Origin: Calendula officinalis
Lineage: Eukaryota > Streptophyta > Magnoliopsida > Asterales > Asteraceae
NCBI GenBank assembly: GCA_963853835.1
Contig: OY970822.1
Location: 44,876,404 to 44,940,403, forward strand
DNA: 64,000 nucleotides
Direction of reading: 5' to 3'
Positions 33,615 through 44,920 of the stretch are shown here, one piece after another; the stretch's first letter is position 1; each line of letters starts with the position of its first letter. The notes under the pieces were generated by a model. It saw nothing but the letters and a program-made list of their open reading frames with translations. It was not told where the DNA came from and searched no databases. Both the position numbers and the translations under genes were made by a program.

Positions 33615-34055
33615 CTAATCATCTTCCTCTGGCTCATATTCTTCCATAGGCTCTGACTCTTCTTCTGGTTCTTCCTCTGGTTCCGATTCTTCTTCTGGCT
33701 CAGAGTCTTCTTCAGGCTTTGATTCTGATATCACATCTGGCTCTGGTTCTCGACGTCGTGGAGTTCTTGGAGGAACATCACGCTTTGGTTTCGCATGCGA
33801 ACATAGGAAGATCATACCTCCTTCACGAATACGATAAAGGATAGGACGTTGACCACGAGCTGGAGTTGGAGGACCATTAGGAATAATGGGAATAGGACGT
33901 CTTCTTGGGCGACGATGCCATGGGACAACAGAAGGTTGTACCACTACTGGCACTGGAGCAACAGGCGCTTGAACTACTGGGACAGCAGCACCACGATCAC
34001 TATCGGAATCAGACGACATATCAAGGACACTAGCAGGCGACATACTGCTAATCAC
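33615..34055 (-). CDS. Gypsy D upstream ORF, acidic protein of unknown function
   Basis: 146 residues, intact, between the primer site and gag on the minus strand. The N-terminal part is Ser/Asp- then Pro/Val-rich, the middle is basic (HRRPRRRPIPIIP), and the C-terminus is a run of E/P/D with repeated PEEESE units. No domain was recognised. Asteraceae gypsy elements often carry a Pro- and acidic-rich reading frame ahead of gag, and this looks like one. It could be the N-terminal part of Gag or a separate protein. The ATG at 34055 is followed by two more in-frame ATGs within 13 codons. Confidence 0.5.
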   Translation of the reverse strand: MISSMSPASVLDMSSDSDSDRGAAVPVVQAPVAPVPVVVQPSVVPWHRRPRRRPIPIIPNGPPTPARGQRPILYRIREGGMIFLCSHAKPKRDVPPRTPRRREPEPDVISESKPEEDSEPEEESEPEEEPEEESEPMEEYEPEEDD

Positions 34056-34278
34056 GACGCATAAATTATTAGATTGTGAAAATTTTGGGCTCTCTGACGA
34101 ATGCTAACTATCACACTAAGGCAATACTAACTAGGGCAAATGTTCTAACCTAAGAACAATGGAACTTCAAGATATGAGACTCAGTGTGCCATGATTATTA
34201 TTTTTTTGTAAAAACTTTTGCTTTTTTTCCCAAAAATCTTTTGTAGTTATAGACTAGGTTTGCTAATTCACTATAACT

Positions 34279-34296
34279 TAAGCTCTGGTACCACTC
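34279..34296 (-). other. Primer binding site region of gypsy D
   Basis: On the minus strand the LTR end GGGTGTGACA is followed by GAG and TGGTACCAGAGCTTAAG, a tRNA-Met-like primer site with one base different from the copia TGGTATCAGAGC. Confidence 0.7.
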
Positions 34297-35115
34297 TGTC
34301 ACACCCCGCCAAAAATGAGTTTTACTTCATTTAAAATGTTTTGCGGAAGAACGAGGGTGTAACGTTCATGACAACATAGCAAAAATTAAGTAAACAAACA
34401 ACCACGCAATAACGAAAATAAAAGTTGTTTTCACTTTCCAAAAATAGAAAGTTCCCAAAATAGTAAGTTTCCTAAAATAGAAATTGTTTTGAAATGAAAT
34501 GATTGTTCGTAAACTTAATGTTTTAATCATTTCTCACGACAATCCCACTGCTCACATCCTCTAGTTCCACTGCACCCAATTACCTGGAAAAACATAAATA
34601 GGAAAAGGGTCAACAATAATGTTGAGTGAATCCACAGGGTTAATGTAAAAGATAAAGTAAAGTGTTTTGCTACCCAATATGTTTGATATGAAAATGGTTT
34701 ATGACTGAAAATGTATAAAGTTCAACACTCATATAATATGAGAAGTAAGTATGAAAAGTGTAGTGTAGTTGTAGAATATCTACAACTACTAGTTATGTTT
34801 ATGAAAAAGTGTTGAACAAATTGTTATGTTTCACATCGCATGAACTGTTATCCCCAGCAGGTAGCTAGTCTATTGAGTTAATATACCAACCCCTAAGTCC
34901 ACAATCAACACTTCAACTCCAGTTGTTATCGTTCTTTTATGGATATACACTCCCGAAAGATGTCTTGGATAAACCAAGTAGTGATCAAATAATGTTGGGA
35001 GGATGAGTGTCAGCCAATAGTACTATCTGCATATCCATGGTCTAGATCCACTAGTTAATGATTGCTGGCAAACCTTAGTCCGGTATAATAATTGTTTGTC
35101 ATGCCAACGCGATAA

Positions 35116-35205
35116 TGAAAATATACATGTTGTACAGTCATAGTAAAACAATTATGTTGTACAGTCATAGTGAAAATATACATGTTGTACAGTCATAGTA
35201 AAACA
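35116..35205 (+). repeat. Tandem duplication in gypsy D LTR
   Basis: GAAAATATACATGTTGTACA with the following CAGTCATAGTAAAACA occurs twice, about 55 bp apart, with a related TTGTACAGTCATAGTGAAAA unit between. Confidence 0.85.
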
Positions 35206-35456
35206 GTAGCAATTGTGTTTATGTTTTCCACCCCAAAGTTTATAAAACAATTAAAAAGAGTAAAGGGGTCTGTGGACTCACCTGGGCAAAGCTTAGCGAC
35301 AAAATTAGGACAGAGGAATCCTTCAGAGACTCCTAGCTTCCTAAATGATATGACTACTAATTAGACTAAGCTAATACAGGCGATTCTATATACGATATAA
35401 GTTAAATGATATGAAATTAATGTTATGTTTTATGTTTAGTGACATCGAATGAACTT

Positions 35457-35800
35457 GGATCATTGGGCCTTAATGGGCCGAAATGAAATGAAATGAAATG
35501 AAATGTGCTTCGAAATGAAATGAAATGAAATGGGCTTGGGTTAGGCTTAATGGGCCTAGATTGGGCCTAATGGGCCTAGATGGGCTTAATGGGCCACTAG
35601 GTTGGGCCTCTTATTGGGCTTAGGTCCGATTAGATTGGGCCATGGATTGGGCTTGGGCCCAATTGGGTTCGGTTTGGGTACAAGTAGGCCAAAGGTTTGG
35701 GCTTTGGTCCAAATGGGCTTGGATACTAATGGGCCAACTAAAGTTTGGGCCGATAGAGAGATCGATATGGGCCAAGTACGGGCCTTGGCCTGATTAAGTA
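35457..35800 (+). repeat. TGGGCC/GGGCTTAATGGGCC-rich low-complexity block
   Basis: Imperfect repeats of TGGGCCTAGAT and TTAATGGGCC, with two (GAAAT)n runs near 35482 and 35512. Plant LTRs often hold such blocks. The ORFs over it are translations of the repeat. Confidence 0.8.
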
Positions 35801-36976
35801 TTCGGGTTTGGGTTGATCGGTTGGGTCAAGATCCGGCCTTGACCCGGTTTGACTTATTGGTCAACTTTGGTCAATCCTAGAAGTCAACATAGGTCAAATT
35901 AGTAAAAAAAAGTCAACAAAGAAGCTCTAGATTTCGGTTAGGGTTTAATCAATCATATAATTCGGTCAACAAAAGTCAAATTTGGTCTATCTAAAGTCAA
36001 CTAGGCTCGGTTTGGTCTAGGGTTGGCCGGCTAGGCCGAAACCCTAAGGGTTTGGTTCTAGATCGGTCTAGATCGAGTCTAGGATCGAGTTTGGTGTCTA
36101 CATTGGACATAGGTTCGAGTTTAAAGACTAGATCTAGGGTTTAGCATGTCAAAGTCGAGATCTAGGGTTCTAACAAACGGATCTAGCAACAAATCAAGCC
36201 ATAATCACACACACATGCACCCGATCGGATGAGGACATGCATGTATTCGGTTATATAGACTAACCGAGACCACATGGCTCTTGGCCATGGTCTCGGGTTC
36301 GAAACAGCAAGCAAGCAAGGAAAAATCAATGAAGAACAAGGGTTATGGTATCATACCTTGGGTCGAATGAAGAGAAATCGGCAAAGGGGTGTTCGGGATT
36401 GCTTGCGATCGGAAAAACGGACGAAGGAGGTGGTTGTGGTGTTCTTGCGGTTTCCGAAATCAAAAGAGGCAAAAGTAGGGTTTAAGGGTTTAAGTGTGTT
36501 TATATAGTGTTGGTTTAGGCTTAAGATGGAAGTGTTTGAGTCAAACAAAGACTCTTTCGAATTGAGATGGATAAGGGTTCAAGTCTTTGGAGATAAGATC
36601 AAATAATTAGAACACATGGCCAACACCACAAGGGTGTTTCGGCCACCATGGGGTCATGAGCAAGGGTAGGAGGCCGGCCACATTTGATGGTCGGTCTAGA
36701 CTTGGTGTCGGTTTAGATGGTTCGTTCAATTCGAGTCACGTTTGATTAATTTGATACGTTTATTGTTTAACCGATAAAGTTGTTATTTTAGAAATGTTTT
36801 AAGCTCATATGTGTCACAATAAGTAATTAAAATGTTGTGTTGACTAAAATAGTCAAACACTAATGTATGGTGTAAAAATATGTAAGTTTGTTGTGTATTA
36901 GGATGCCAGAAATAGAAATGTCTAAAAATAGAAATTTTCTAAATAAGGAAAGTTCTAGAAATGAAATGAAATTACA

Positions 36977-37899
36977 TACCAGAAATATCGAGCTCGAATC
37001 GTTGCCTTCTTTTTGCAGTTCAAAAAAAAACAAAATATGATAAAAGTTCTTCGAAATTTAGAACAACGAATAAACTCTGATCGTGTATATCTGCTCATAC
37101 TGACCCTTCTCCAAACTCCAAGCCTAGTTAATACAGGATCAAACTAGTACATCGACTATACTTCTAAAATAAAATTTATACTCAATCTACCCATAATTTG
37201 GCTCAAACGGAATGATCTTTTCTTCATCCAAAAATAACATATAAATTTCTCGGGTACTTTTAAATCTTAGTCTGCCGTTAGATTAAAGATGAAGGACTTA
37301 TTATGCCTAATAAACATACTATGAGGGTCAAAATGTAACATTTTAAAACATAAAACGAGAAGTTCTTTCTTCCTTCATTTCGTACGGTGGAGGATCATCA
37401 GTCCCAATCTTTAGGTACGAATTTCCTGCATTTTTTTCTTATATGAAATTGCCCAAATTTTTTCTCGTATGATCTGCCTTTTCGGTTACTAGTTTTTTCT
37501 TATCTGGATTCTGCTAACGTTTGCGAATTGTTTCAATTTGACACAAAAAAAAAATCGAATCGACTGGCTCTCCTGTTTGATTGCCAAAAAAATTCAATCA
37601 ATTAGTTATTGTTTTGAAGTATTCATATAGTTCGTAAGTTCCTTTTTGTTCGAATTTTATTGATCATTTCCTCAATCGGTTTGGCTTTGAGCTACATCAA
37701 TTTGAGTGATTTTTTTACCATGAATAAGTGTTTATTTCATCTTTTGTTCTATGTGCATTGTTGAGTGATTTCATTTCAGGCCGATTGATGTTCCTTAACG
37801 AATTCGGTACTAAATTTGGTAGATTGTGCATAAAGAACAAACCCTAGAGTGTATAATGTTTACTTTTGGCATAATGTACCTTTCGTTTTGTAGGGAAAA
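36977..37899 (+). promoter_or_regulatory. Upstream region and 5' UTR intron of the F-box gene
   Basis: No coding sequence. A plausible 5' UTR exon ends CTTTAG/GTACGA at 37414, and a matching acceptor TTTTGTAG lies at 37893, seven bases before the ATG. That would be a 479-bp leader intron, a common arrangement for F-box/FBD genes but unproven here. Confidence 0.5.
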
Positions 37900-39326
37900 A
37901 TGTACATGGAATTTCCGTCAGGGGAAGATTATATAAGCGATCTCCCTCAAAGTATAATCGAAACAATACTCACAAAAGTTCCATTAAAAGATGCAGTAAG
38001 AACAAGTATATTATCCACTAAATGGAGATACAAATGGGCTACACTCACACAACTTGAATTCAATGATAAATGTGTTTCAGGCATTCACGATCGATCACTT
38101 GCAGAAACAAATCTTGTCAAATTTGTCACTCGGTTCCTTTTTCTTCACGATGGCCCGATTCATAGGTTCACTTTATCAACTGCTTATTTACAAAACTCAC
38201 CTGATGTAGATCAATGGCTACTTTTTCTATCTAGAAAAGATGTTAAAGAATTAATTCTTGAATTAGGTGAAGAAGAATGGTATAGAGCACCTTCGTGCTT
38301 ATATTTGTGTAAAAAACTGGTTCGTTTGGAGCTCGTGAGATGTGAATTAGACTTCCCGTTATCATGTTTTAAAGGTTTTTTATATTTAAAACATTTAAAT
38401 CTTCAACAAGTTCTTATTGCTCCTGATGCTGTTGAGAATCTGATCTCAAGTTGTCCTGTTCTTGAAAGTTTGACTTTATCATATTTTGATAGTTTAGAAC
38501 TCACGATTCGGGCCCCGAATCTGAAGTTTTTGATTTTGGAAGGTGAATTTAAAGATATATGTCTTGAAAATACTCCAATGTTAGTTGCTATTTCGGTTGC
38601 TATGTATATGACTGATGATATTGCTGAACATTTTGGTCAAAGTCAAAGTTCAAGCAGTAATTTTGATAAGTTTCTTGGTGGTGTACCTTCACTCCAAAGA
38701 CTCATTGGGCACATTTACTTTACAAAGGTAAAACTTTTTCTTTTTGGGTATTTGACGTTTGACCTGTTGACTGATGTGTTGACTTTTTATTCTTCTTTTT
38801 AGTATATGAGTATCGGTAACACCTTAGGGAAAACACAAATGATGTATAAGCAGTTAAAGATTATCGAGCTTTATGAAGTAAGTTTTGAGGATATGAAAGA
38901 AATAATGGTGGTTCTTCGTTTGATTTTAAATGCTCCTAATCTTCAAGAACTTCAAATTTCGGTAATTTTGACTTTTTTAGGTCAAACTTCTAACCATATT
39001 CTGATTTTTTTATATTCTTTTTCTAAATTTAGGGTTCAACGAATGCATCGTCTGCAACAGAAGCACCGGATTTGGATTTTTGGGAAAATGAATGCCCGTG
39101 TGACTGTACATTTAATCGGCTTAAAATTGTGAAAATGACAGAAATGTCGGGGGTCCCACACGAGATGGGATTTATAAAGTTTTTGCTTGGAAATTCACCT
39201 GTTCTTGAAATTATGAGCATAACTCCAAGTGTGACAGAAGGAAGATTAAACTTGTTAATCGAGTTACTTAGGTTTAAACGAGCATCAGCAGAAGCTGAAA
39301 TCATATTTGTTCAAGATCAGGTGTAA
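37900..39326 (+). CDS. F-box/LRR/FBD protein, three coding exons
   Basis: Exons are 37900-38727, 38803-38961 and 39033-39326, all phase 0 with GT-AG introns, giving 426 residues. The N-terminal F-box (about residues 8-50: ISDLPQSIIETILTKVPLKD, then STKWRYKW) binds a Skp1-type adaptor of an SCF ubiquitin ligase. Degenerate leucine-rich repeats follow, including LYLCKKLVRLELVRCEL and LISSCPVLESLTL. The FBD domain is in exon 3 (FNRLKIVKMTEMSG, FIKFLLGNSPVLEIMSI). The length and plan match the F-box/FBD/LRR proteins of the Arabidopsis At1g13570 type (about 416 residues). The frame is intact and the substrate unknown. It is convergent with the kinase gene downstream. Confidence 0.92.
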
Positions 39327-40066
39327 AAATGTTGCATTTGCATGAATTTGTTGTGTTTTGTACTGATCTTTGATAATTACTGCACAATTTTTTGGGTTAG
39401 TTATGTTTTAATTTTCCAACTTTTACTGATTTCACGTTTTAGCTCTCTTTCTACCAGCTATTATGTGTTAAATATGGTTTAATCCTTAAACTTTTACATT
39501 AGAACTTTTAAGAAAATAATTGGGGGTCAAAATGAGTATTACAAGTAATAATTTAGGATTAACATGTAATGATGGGGAGTTCACATTTGCTGTTCTTAAC
39601 AAATTAACCGAAGTTAAGGGCCTGAATCATTAAATAAAATAAAGTTTAAGAGTTAAATTAGCAAATTAGTTAAAGTTTGAGTATAGAAGCATAATTAGCC
39701 TTCAATTTTAGGGTTTTGATAATGATAACTTTAAGGGTTGTCGTTAAAACATGCATAAGAAATTGTAATTTGTACATCTATTTATAACCAACTCAAAAAT
39801 TTTAAGAATAACTCTCTCTTGAATTAATGTATAATTTTTAATCCAGTTAGATTTTAGAGATAACTTGTAGATCAGTCATTATTAAAACCCCAAATATTTT
39901 ATATTATATAATGAAAACCAAAATTTATACAACATTCGTCTTACAAAATCAACAATCGGAACAAACCCAAAGCCATGTGAAATAAACGGGTATTTATGAA
40001 CTATAAATTCGGTCTCTATACAATGACAAATATACCCCCCTTCAACCGATTTATTAACCATTTCCA
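39327..40066. other. Intergenic, between two convergent gene ends
   Basis: 740 bp of A/T-rich sequence holding the 3' ends of the F-box gene (+) and the kinase gene (-). I see no gene, no repeat with clear ends and no strong polyadenylation signal to single out. Confidence 0.6.
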
Positions 40067-43000
40067 TCACCGTGGGCCCGATAACTCCATTGCTTGTGCA
40101 AGCAACGAAGAGTCATCAGCAAGATCAGAATATCGTTCTGAAGACAAAAAATCAGCTCGTCCTCGGTTTGTATCGGCCCGTTGAGATGCTTCCCATTTCT
40201 CAGCCAGCCCGTCACCTTCCAGCATTCGGGCCACTTCAGACATTTTGGGTCGTTGGATCGGTTGGTAATGTGTACACAACAACGCCACTTGAACCATCTC
40301 CCCGAGCTCGATTCTATCATAGTTTGTTTTCAAATCTTTATCCACCAACAGATCGAGCTTATTCTCGTGATGGATTTTCTTAACCCAATCGAGCATTGCA
40401 CCTTTTTGGTTTGCTGATTTACCAAACTCTAACGCCCGTTGGCCCGTTATCAGTTCTAGTAAAAGGATCCCGAACCCGAAAACGTCTGTTTTTTCAGAGG
40501 ATTGGCCCGTTGAGAGATACTCGGGAGCTATGTGGCCCACGGTTCCTCTAACCGCAGTTGTAACGTGTGAATCGTGGTGGTCTAGTAACTTAGCCAACCC
40601 GAAATCACCCACTACGGCTTCACAATAATCGTCTAGTAATATGTTAGCAGCTTTCACATCTCTATGAATTATTTTCGGGTCACATTGCTCGTGTAAATAT
40701 AATAAACCCCGTGCAGCCCCCAATGCGATTCTTTTTCTCGTGCCCCAATCGAGAGCCGGTTTAGCTGCAATATGAAATGGTAGTGGTGAGTATTAACCGA
40801 ACCATTAACTGAATTAACCGAATTAGCCGACCCAAAAACATTCGGTTTTGGTGTTTCTAATAACCAAAGTTTTCGGTTCGGTTTTATATGAAAAAATGAC
40901 CCGAATTAAACAAACCTCCCCATACAAAATCAAATATGATAAAAATGAATTACTAGATTATAAATGTCATTTTTTTGATAAATAGTAGTAACATGACAAA
41001 AAGTAGGCTGAAACAATTATTATTACACGTTGACATGTTATGTTACACCGGAACAACTACTCCATCCGTCCCATAATTATTGTCCGCAGACAAAAATCAT
41101 ATAATTTAATAAAAGTATATTTATTACACTGTTCAACTAACAAAATTCTATCTTTACCACCTAACTATTTTTTTATGGGTGGAAATTTTCAACTTGACAA
41201 TGATTTTCAGACAAATTGAAAAGGAAACGTGGACAATAAAATTAGGACATGTATTAAATAACATTTGTCTAAAGCCAATTAACCTAAAGTTGTCCCCTTT
41301 ATTACCATATCCGAATTAACCAAACCGGCCATAATCAAACCATATCGATTTCTTTTAGTTTGGTTTGGGTCATAACCAACCTCAACCGATGCATGTTCAC
41401 CCTTAAGAAACACTAACGGTCAAAAGGTCAATTCTCGAGCCCATTTATATGCACAGACTATAAGTTAAAGTGTGAAAAAAACGCACCTTTGAGACGAGAA
41501 GCAACACTCCCATTGGACATATACGGGTATACAAGAAGCCGTTCGGATGATGTCATACAAAAACCGTATAGTCTAAGTAAGTTCCTATGAACCGCTAGAC
41601 TAATCATCTCAACTTCGGTTTGAAACTGGATCTCACCACCAACCGCATTCCCGTCTTTTAACCGCTTAACCGCCACAATTGATCCATCCGATAATATCCC
41701 TTTGTACACAATTCCAAAACCGCCCTTTCCAACTATGTTCTTGCTTGTGAAATTTTTTGTAGCGACTTGAAGTTCTCGAAATTGGAATCTTCTCAAGTTC
41801 CCCATACATACTTCCTCTCGATATTGTTCTAAACACGAAAATAACGTTTATTGTATTAAAAAAAAACATATAATGGCACGTAAATTTATAAAAATTTTAA
41901 CACTCGCCGTTTATATCGAAGAAAACTTGTTGGTTGTAACGTCTTCTCCACCAAAAAACAAACCCGAACCCGAAAAATAGCAAGCAAAAGCACCCGATGC
42001 TTGTACCAAAGGCTAAAGCCATTTTGTTGGTTTTTGGCGTGACCGATGGTTGTGACTCTAAGTTTAATAAAAACGTGACAAATATAACGTGTTAGATAAT
42101 TATATTGTACAGACTATGGACATAAAGGGGTAATATATTATAGATAGGCTTTTACTTTGTTGAGTATTTAGGGGGAGTGACATTGGTATGGGTGTTGTTC
42201 CGTTGCAATCTTGCTCTTTCCCAGTGGCGCATATAATTGGATTTCCCATTATACTGTTTATATTGTTGCAATGAGTTAAAATGGTAATATAGACAAAAAA
42301 AATATCATAAGTGGTAATGTATTCGTTAAGTTTTGTATAAAGTTTATTAAGATCGTTGAGATTATCACAAGTCACAACTATTACAAACACAAATTACTTT
42401 TAGAGTAAATTACAAGGATGATCTCTTAGTTTTATCTCAAATTTCAGTTATGATACTTTACTTTAAAAAAATAATAATAACCAATTTTTTGCAAACCTTT
42501 TGCATTTACACTTCTTTAATAACGTCTCTGTTAATTTTTTATGTTAAAAAACCACACTAATAGTCCTTTTAAATTACATTAATAATCTTTTTCTATTAAA
42601 ATATTTTAACGAAAGTTAAACTGACTGTATATGCAAAAGGTCTCCAAAAAAGAATTATCGGTATAATTTTTTAAAGTAAAAAATTATATGTAGAATTTGA
42701 GATATATCTCAAACACTATTGTTGTAATTTGCTCTTATTTATTATGGTCAATCGTATATCGTCTCAACTTATATAATTCAAAAATTAAAAGTTGTCAAAA
42801 GTGTATAAAAAGGAGTGAAATAGTTGTGAAAGAATGTGGAACTTACCTGAATGTTTTAGCTTGAAACTTTGGAACAGGGCCACTTAAATTATTAAAAGAC
42901 AAGTCCCTGGTAAACAAGGGCATTTCAGTCGGTTTCATCCAAAAGAAAAGGTGTTTCAGAAAAAATAAAATTGTAATTATTAAAATTAAAGTCTTTGATT

Positions 43001-44033
43001 AAAGTGAACCTACAGAAATGTGAGTTGGGTCATGTTAGCTAAAGACTGAGGAATTGGTCCAGCGAGACTATTGTTATTTAAGCGCCTGTTACAATTCAAA
43101 ATCAAAAAGTTTAATAACATAAAGTACAATCAAATCATTATTCTTTGAACAAGATCATTAAAAACCCAAAACAAGGGCAAAATGGTAATTTTAACACACT
43201 TACAAGTACTGAAGGGATTTGATATTAGCTAGAGAAACTGGGATTTCACCAGTGAACATATTATAAGAAAGATCAAGTGTTTGAAGTTTAGTTAACCTCC
43301 CAAGCTCAACTGGAAGTGGGCCCATGATTCTGTTATTTTGTAACAGCCTGCATTACCATTAGCATCTCAACTTGTACATCGAAACGCTTCGATCAAATGT
43401 TAATACTTACACTGTTTGGAGATTCGTTAAGTTGCCGATACTCGGTGAAAGAAAACCGGAAAGATTTTGACTTGGACTTCCCCTAATGTTCAAAATTTCA
43501 AGACTATTTTTAGACAATCATATTCATGCGAGAATTATCATAAAAAATTACTGTAAAAATTAATAATTAAAAGAAAAGTTGTGTGCTTACAAGCCAATGA
43601 CAAATTTATCAAGAGAACAAGTAACCATAGTCCAACTACATGGATCAACAGCATCACCATCCCAATTTAACACGCTATGTGGATCTTCTAGACCATTTTT
43701 TATGTTCATCAAAGCTTGTACTATAAGTAGTAAAGAATTATAATTCATCAATATAATTGTACTTGAATATAATTGTAATTCATCAATATAATTGTGCTTG
43801 AATACAACAACGATGCTAAATCTTTTCAAATGCGGAGGTAAGATGTAGATTGTCATACCTCTATATATCCCAGAGGTAGAGAGGCTTATTCCAGAAAAAA
43901 CAAAAAACAAAGTAATTAACTAATTATACATACCTTCATAGTTGACACCTTTAGGAGAAAGCAAAGAAGTTGCAAAAGTAGTAGATGAAGTAAACACCAA
44001 AGCTAAGCAACATAAAACAACATGAAAATCCAT
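40067..44033 (-). CDS. LRR receptor-like kinase, NIK (NSP-interacting kinase) type
   Basis: Ten exons: 44033-43934, 43720-43591, 43482-43411, 43347-43204, 43085-43014, 42906-42847, 42253-42156, 42057-41908, 41828-41487 and 40764-40067. All phases agree and give 621 residues, normal for LRR-RLK subfamily II. Signal peptide about 1-23; LRRNT (DPCSWTMVTC); about five LRRs (72/144/72-bp exons); Pro-rich stalk; membrane helix about 238-260 (MALAFGTSIGCFCLLFF); kinase with GKGGFG, AVKRLK, IIHRDVKAAN, GDFGLAKLL and the activation loop HVTTAVRGTVGHIAPEYL. The C-terminus SLLAQAMELSGPR matches NIK1/2/3. It acts at the plasma membrane in immune or growth signalling. Oddities: intron 8 has a GC donor (41907-41906), and introns 6 and 9 hold MITEs. 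Confidence 0.93.
41060..41251. mobile_element. Stowaway-like MITE in kinase intron 9 (degenerate)
   Basis: 192 bp between TA dinucleotides. The left end is CTCCATCCGTCCCATAATTA and the right end mirrors it imperfectly (GTGGACAATAAAATTAGGACATG). The left end resembles the Stowaway consensus. It lies in the 722-bp intron between exons 9 and 10. Confidence 0.55.
42403..42734. mobile_element. Tourist-like (PIF/Harbinger) MITE in kinase intron 6
   Basis: 332 bp. The terminal inverted repeats GAGTAAATTACAA / TTGTAATTTGCTC have one mismatch, and a 3-bp TTA duplication lies at 42400-42402 and 42735-42737. The TTA target is typical of PIF/Harbinger elements. It has no coding capacity. Confidence 0.8.
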
Positions 44034-44470
44034 ACGGGTAATTTGTTGTATGAAATGTATGGGAGAAAAATAAAGTGTGGGAAAGAAGTTGGTTTTTGAA
44101 CCAAAAAAACACCAAAATGATGTTGTTCTATAGATCACACATCAAAGATTTGTGTCAGCAGCCCAAGAAAAAGTAAGAGACACAGCATAGAGGTATGGGA
44201 ATGGTATTAGACTAATAGTGTTAAAGTGAAAGTGAGAGTGAGAATGGAGGGAAAGAACATGCTTCCCACTTGTTTCAGTAGAGAATATATATATAAAAGT
44301 TATATATTTGTTTATTGGGATGTGTCAACGGCGTATGTTTAAAAAAATCTATCGAAAACGGGGTTTCTAAGTATTATTAGAAAGGAGTTGTTGGATTTTG
44401 CCATTTAAAAGTATTTTTAGAATATGTGGTAATCGATTAGTACCGGAAACACGGTTTTATTCTTGACATA
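44034..44470. promoter_or_regulatory. Upstream region of the kinase gene
   Basis: No gene. On the minus strand a TATATATAT run at about 44287-44297 could be the TATA box, which would give a 5' UTR of roughly 200 nt. Confidence 0.4.
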
Positions 44471-44911
44471 ATGTCTTTAAAACCCGGGTTGACCCAGCCG
44501 GTTGAACCGGTTGAACCGCGACCGGTATAAGAGGTGGTTCAACCGAGACCGGGTTTTTGTTTAGAATCGACCCAGTTCAACTTGGCTGGTTATTGTGAAA
44601 ATCGGCGACTCCGTGACTTGGATTGACCCGGTTTTTAGTTCTTTTACGTCAAAAGTACAAATTTTAGTGCATGATGCACACATCTATTATACAATATTTT
44701 TTATATATTGTTAATTGACCCGTTTTTTTAATCTTTTTTACTTCAAGTATATATATAAATGTACAGATTTTATTGCATGATGTACATATCTTTTATATAA
44801 TATTTTTTCTATATGTTGTTAGTTGACCCGGGTTGACCCGCCGGTTGAACCGGTTGACCCGTGACCCGGCCATCTTACCGGGTCGAGTAATAACCCGGGT
44901 TTTAAAACATG
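44471..44911. mobile_element. MITE with 8-9 bp target duplication (MULE- or hAT-like)
   Basis: 441 bp, flanked by CTTGACATA at 44462-44470 and 44912-44920. The ends are inverted repeats, ATGTCTTTAAAACCCGGGTT and AACCCGGGTTTTAAAACAT, with one indel. The interior is built of CCGGTTGAACCGGTTGA-type repeats. A 9-bp duplication suggests Mutator-like; if only TTGACATA is counted (8 bp), hAT-like. Confidence 0.75.
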
Positions 44912-44920
44912 CTTGACATA

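Larger units (their letters stand above)
32858..36976 (-). mobile_element. Gypsy D, 5' part of a Ty3/gypsy element
   Basis: A minus-strand element: 5' LTR about 34297-36976, primer site just inside it, an upstream acidic ORF and the start of gag, cut off at 32858 by Sire-B. The remainder lies left of the window. It is the oldest visible layer of the nest. Confidence 0.8.
34297..36976 (-). repeat. 5' LTR of gypsy D (outer edge approximate)
   Basis: About 2.7 kb. The inner edge TGTCACACCCCG at 34297 is firm. The outer edge is placed at ...AATTACA near 36976 because it gives TG...CA ends; ACATACCA near 36981 is an alternative. The LTR includes a 55-bp tandem duplication (35116-35205), a TGGGCC/GAAAT-rich block (35457-35800) and short ORFs without support as genes. 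Confidence 0.65.

Noticed and set aside
35602..35793. Gly/Leu-rich 63-residue ORF
   Set aside because: It is a translation of the TGGGCC-type low-complexity repeat in the LTR.
36274..36507. 77-residue ORF as a gene
   Set aside because: It lies inside the gypsy D LTR, has no homologous domain and no conserved start context.
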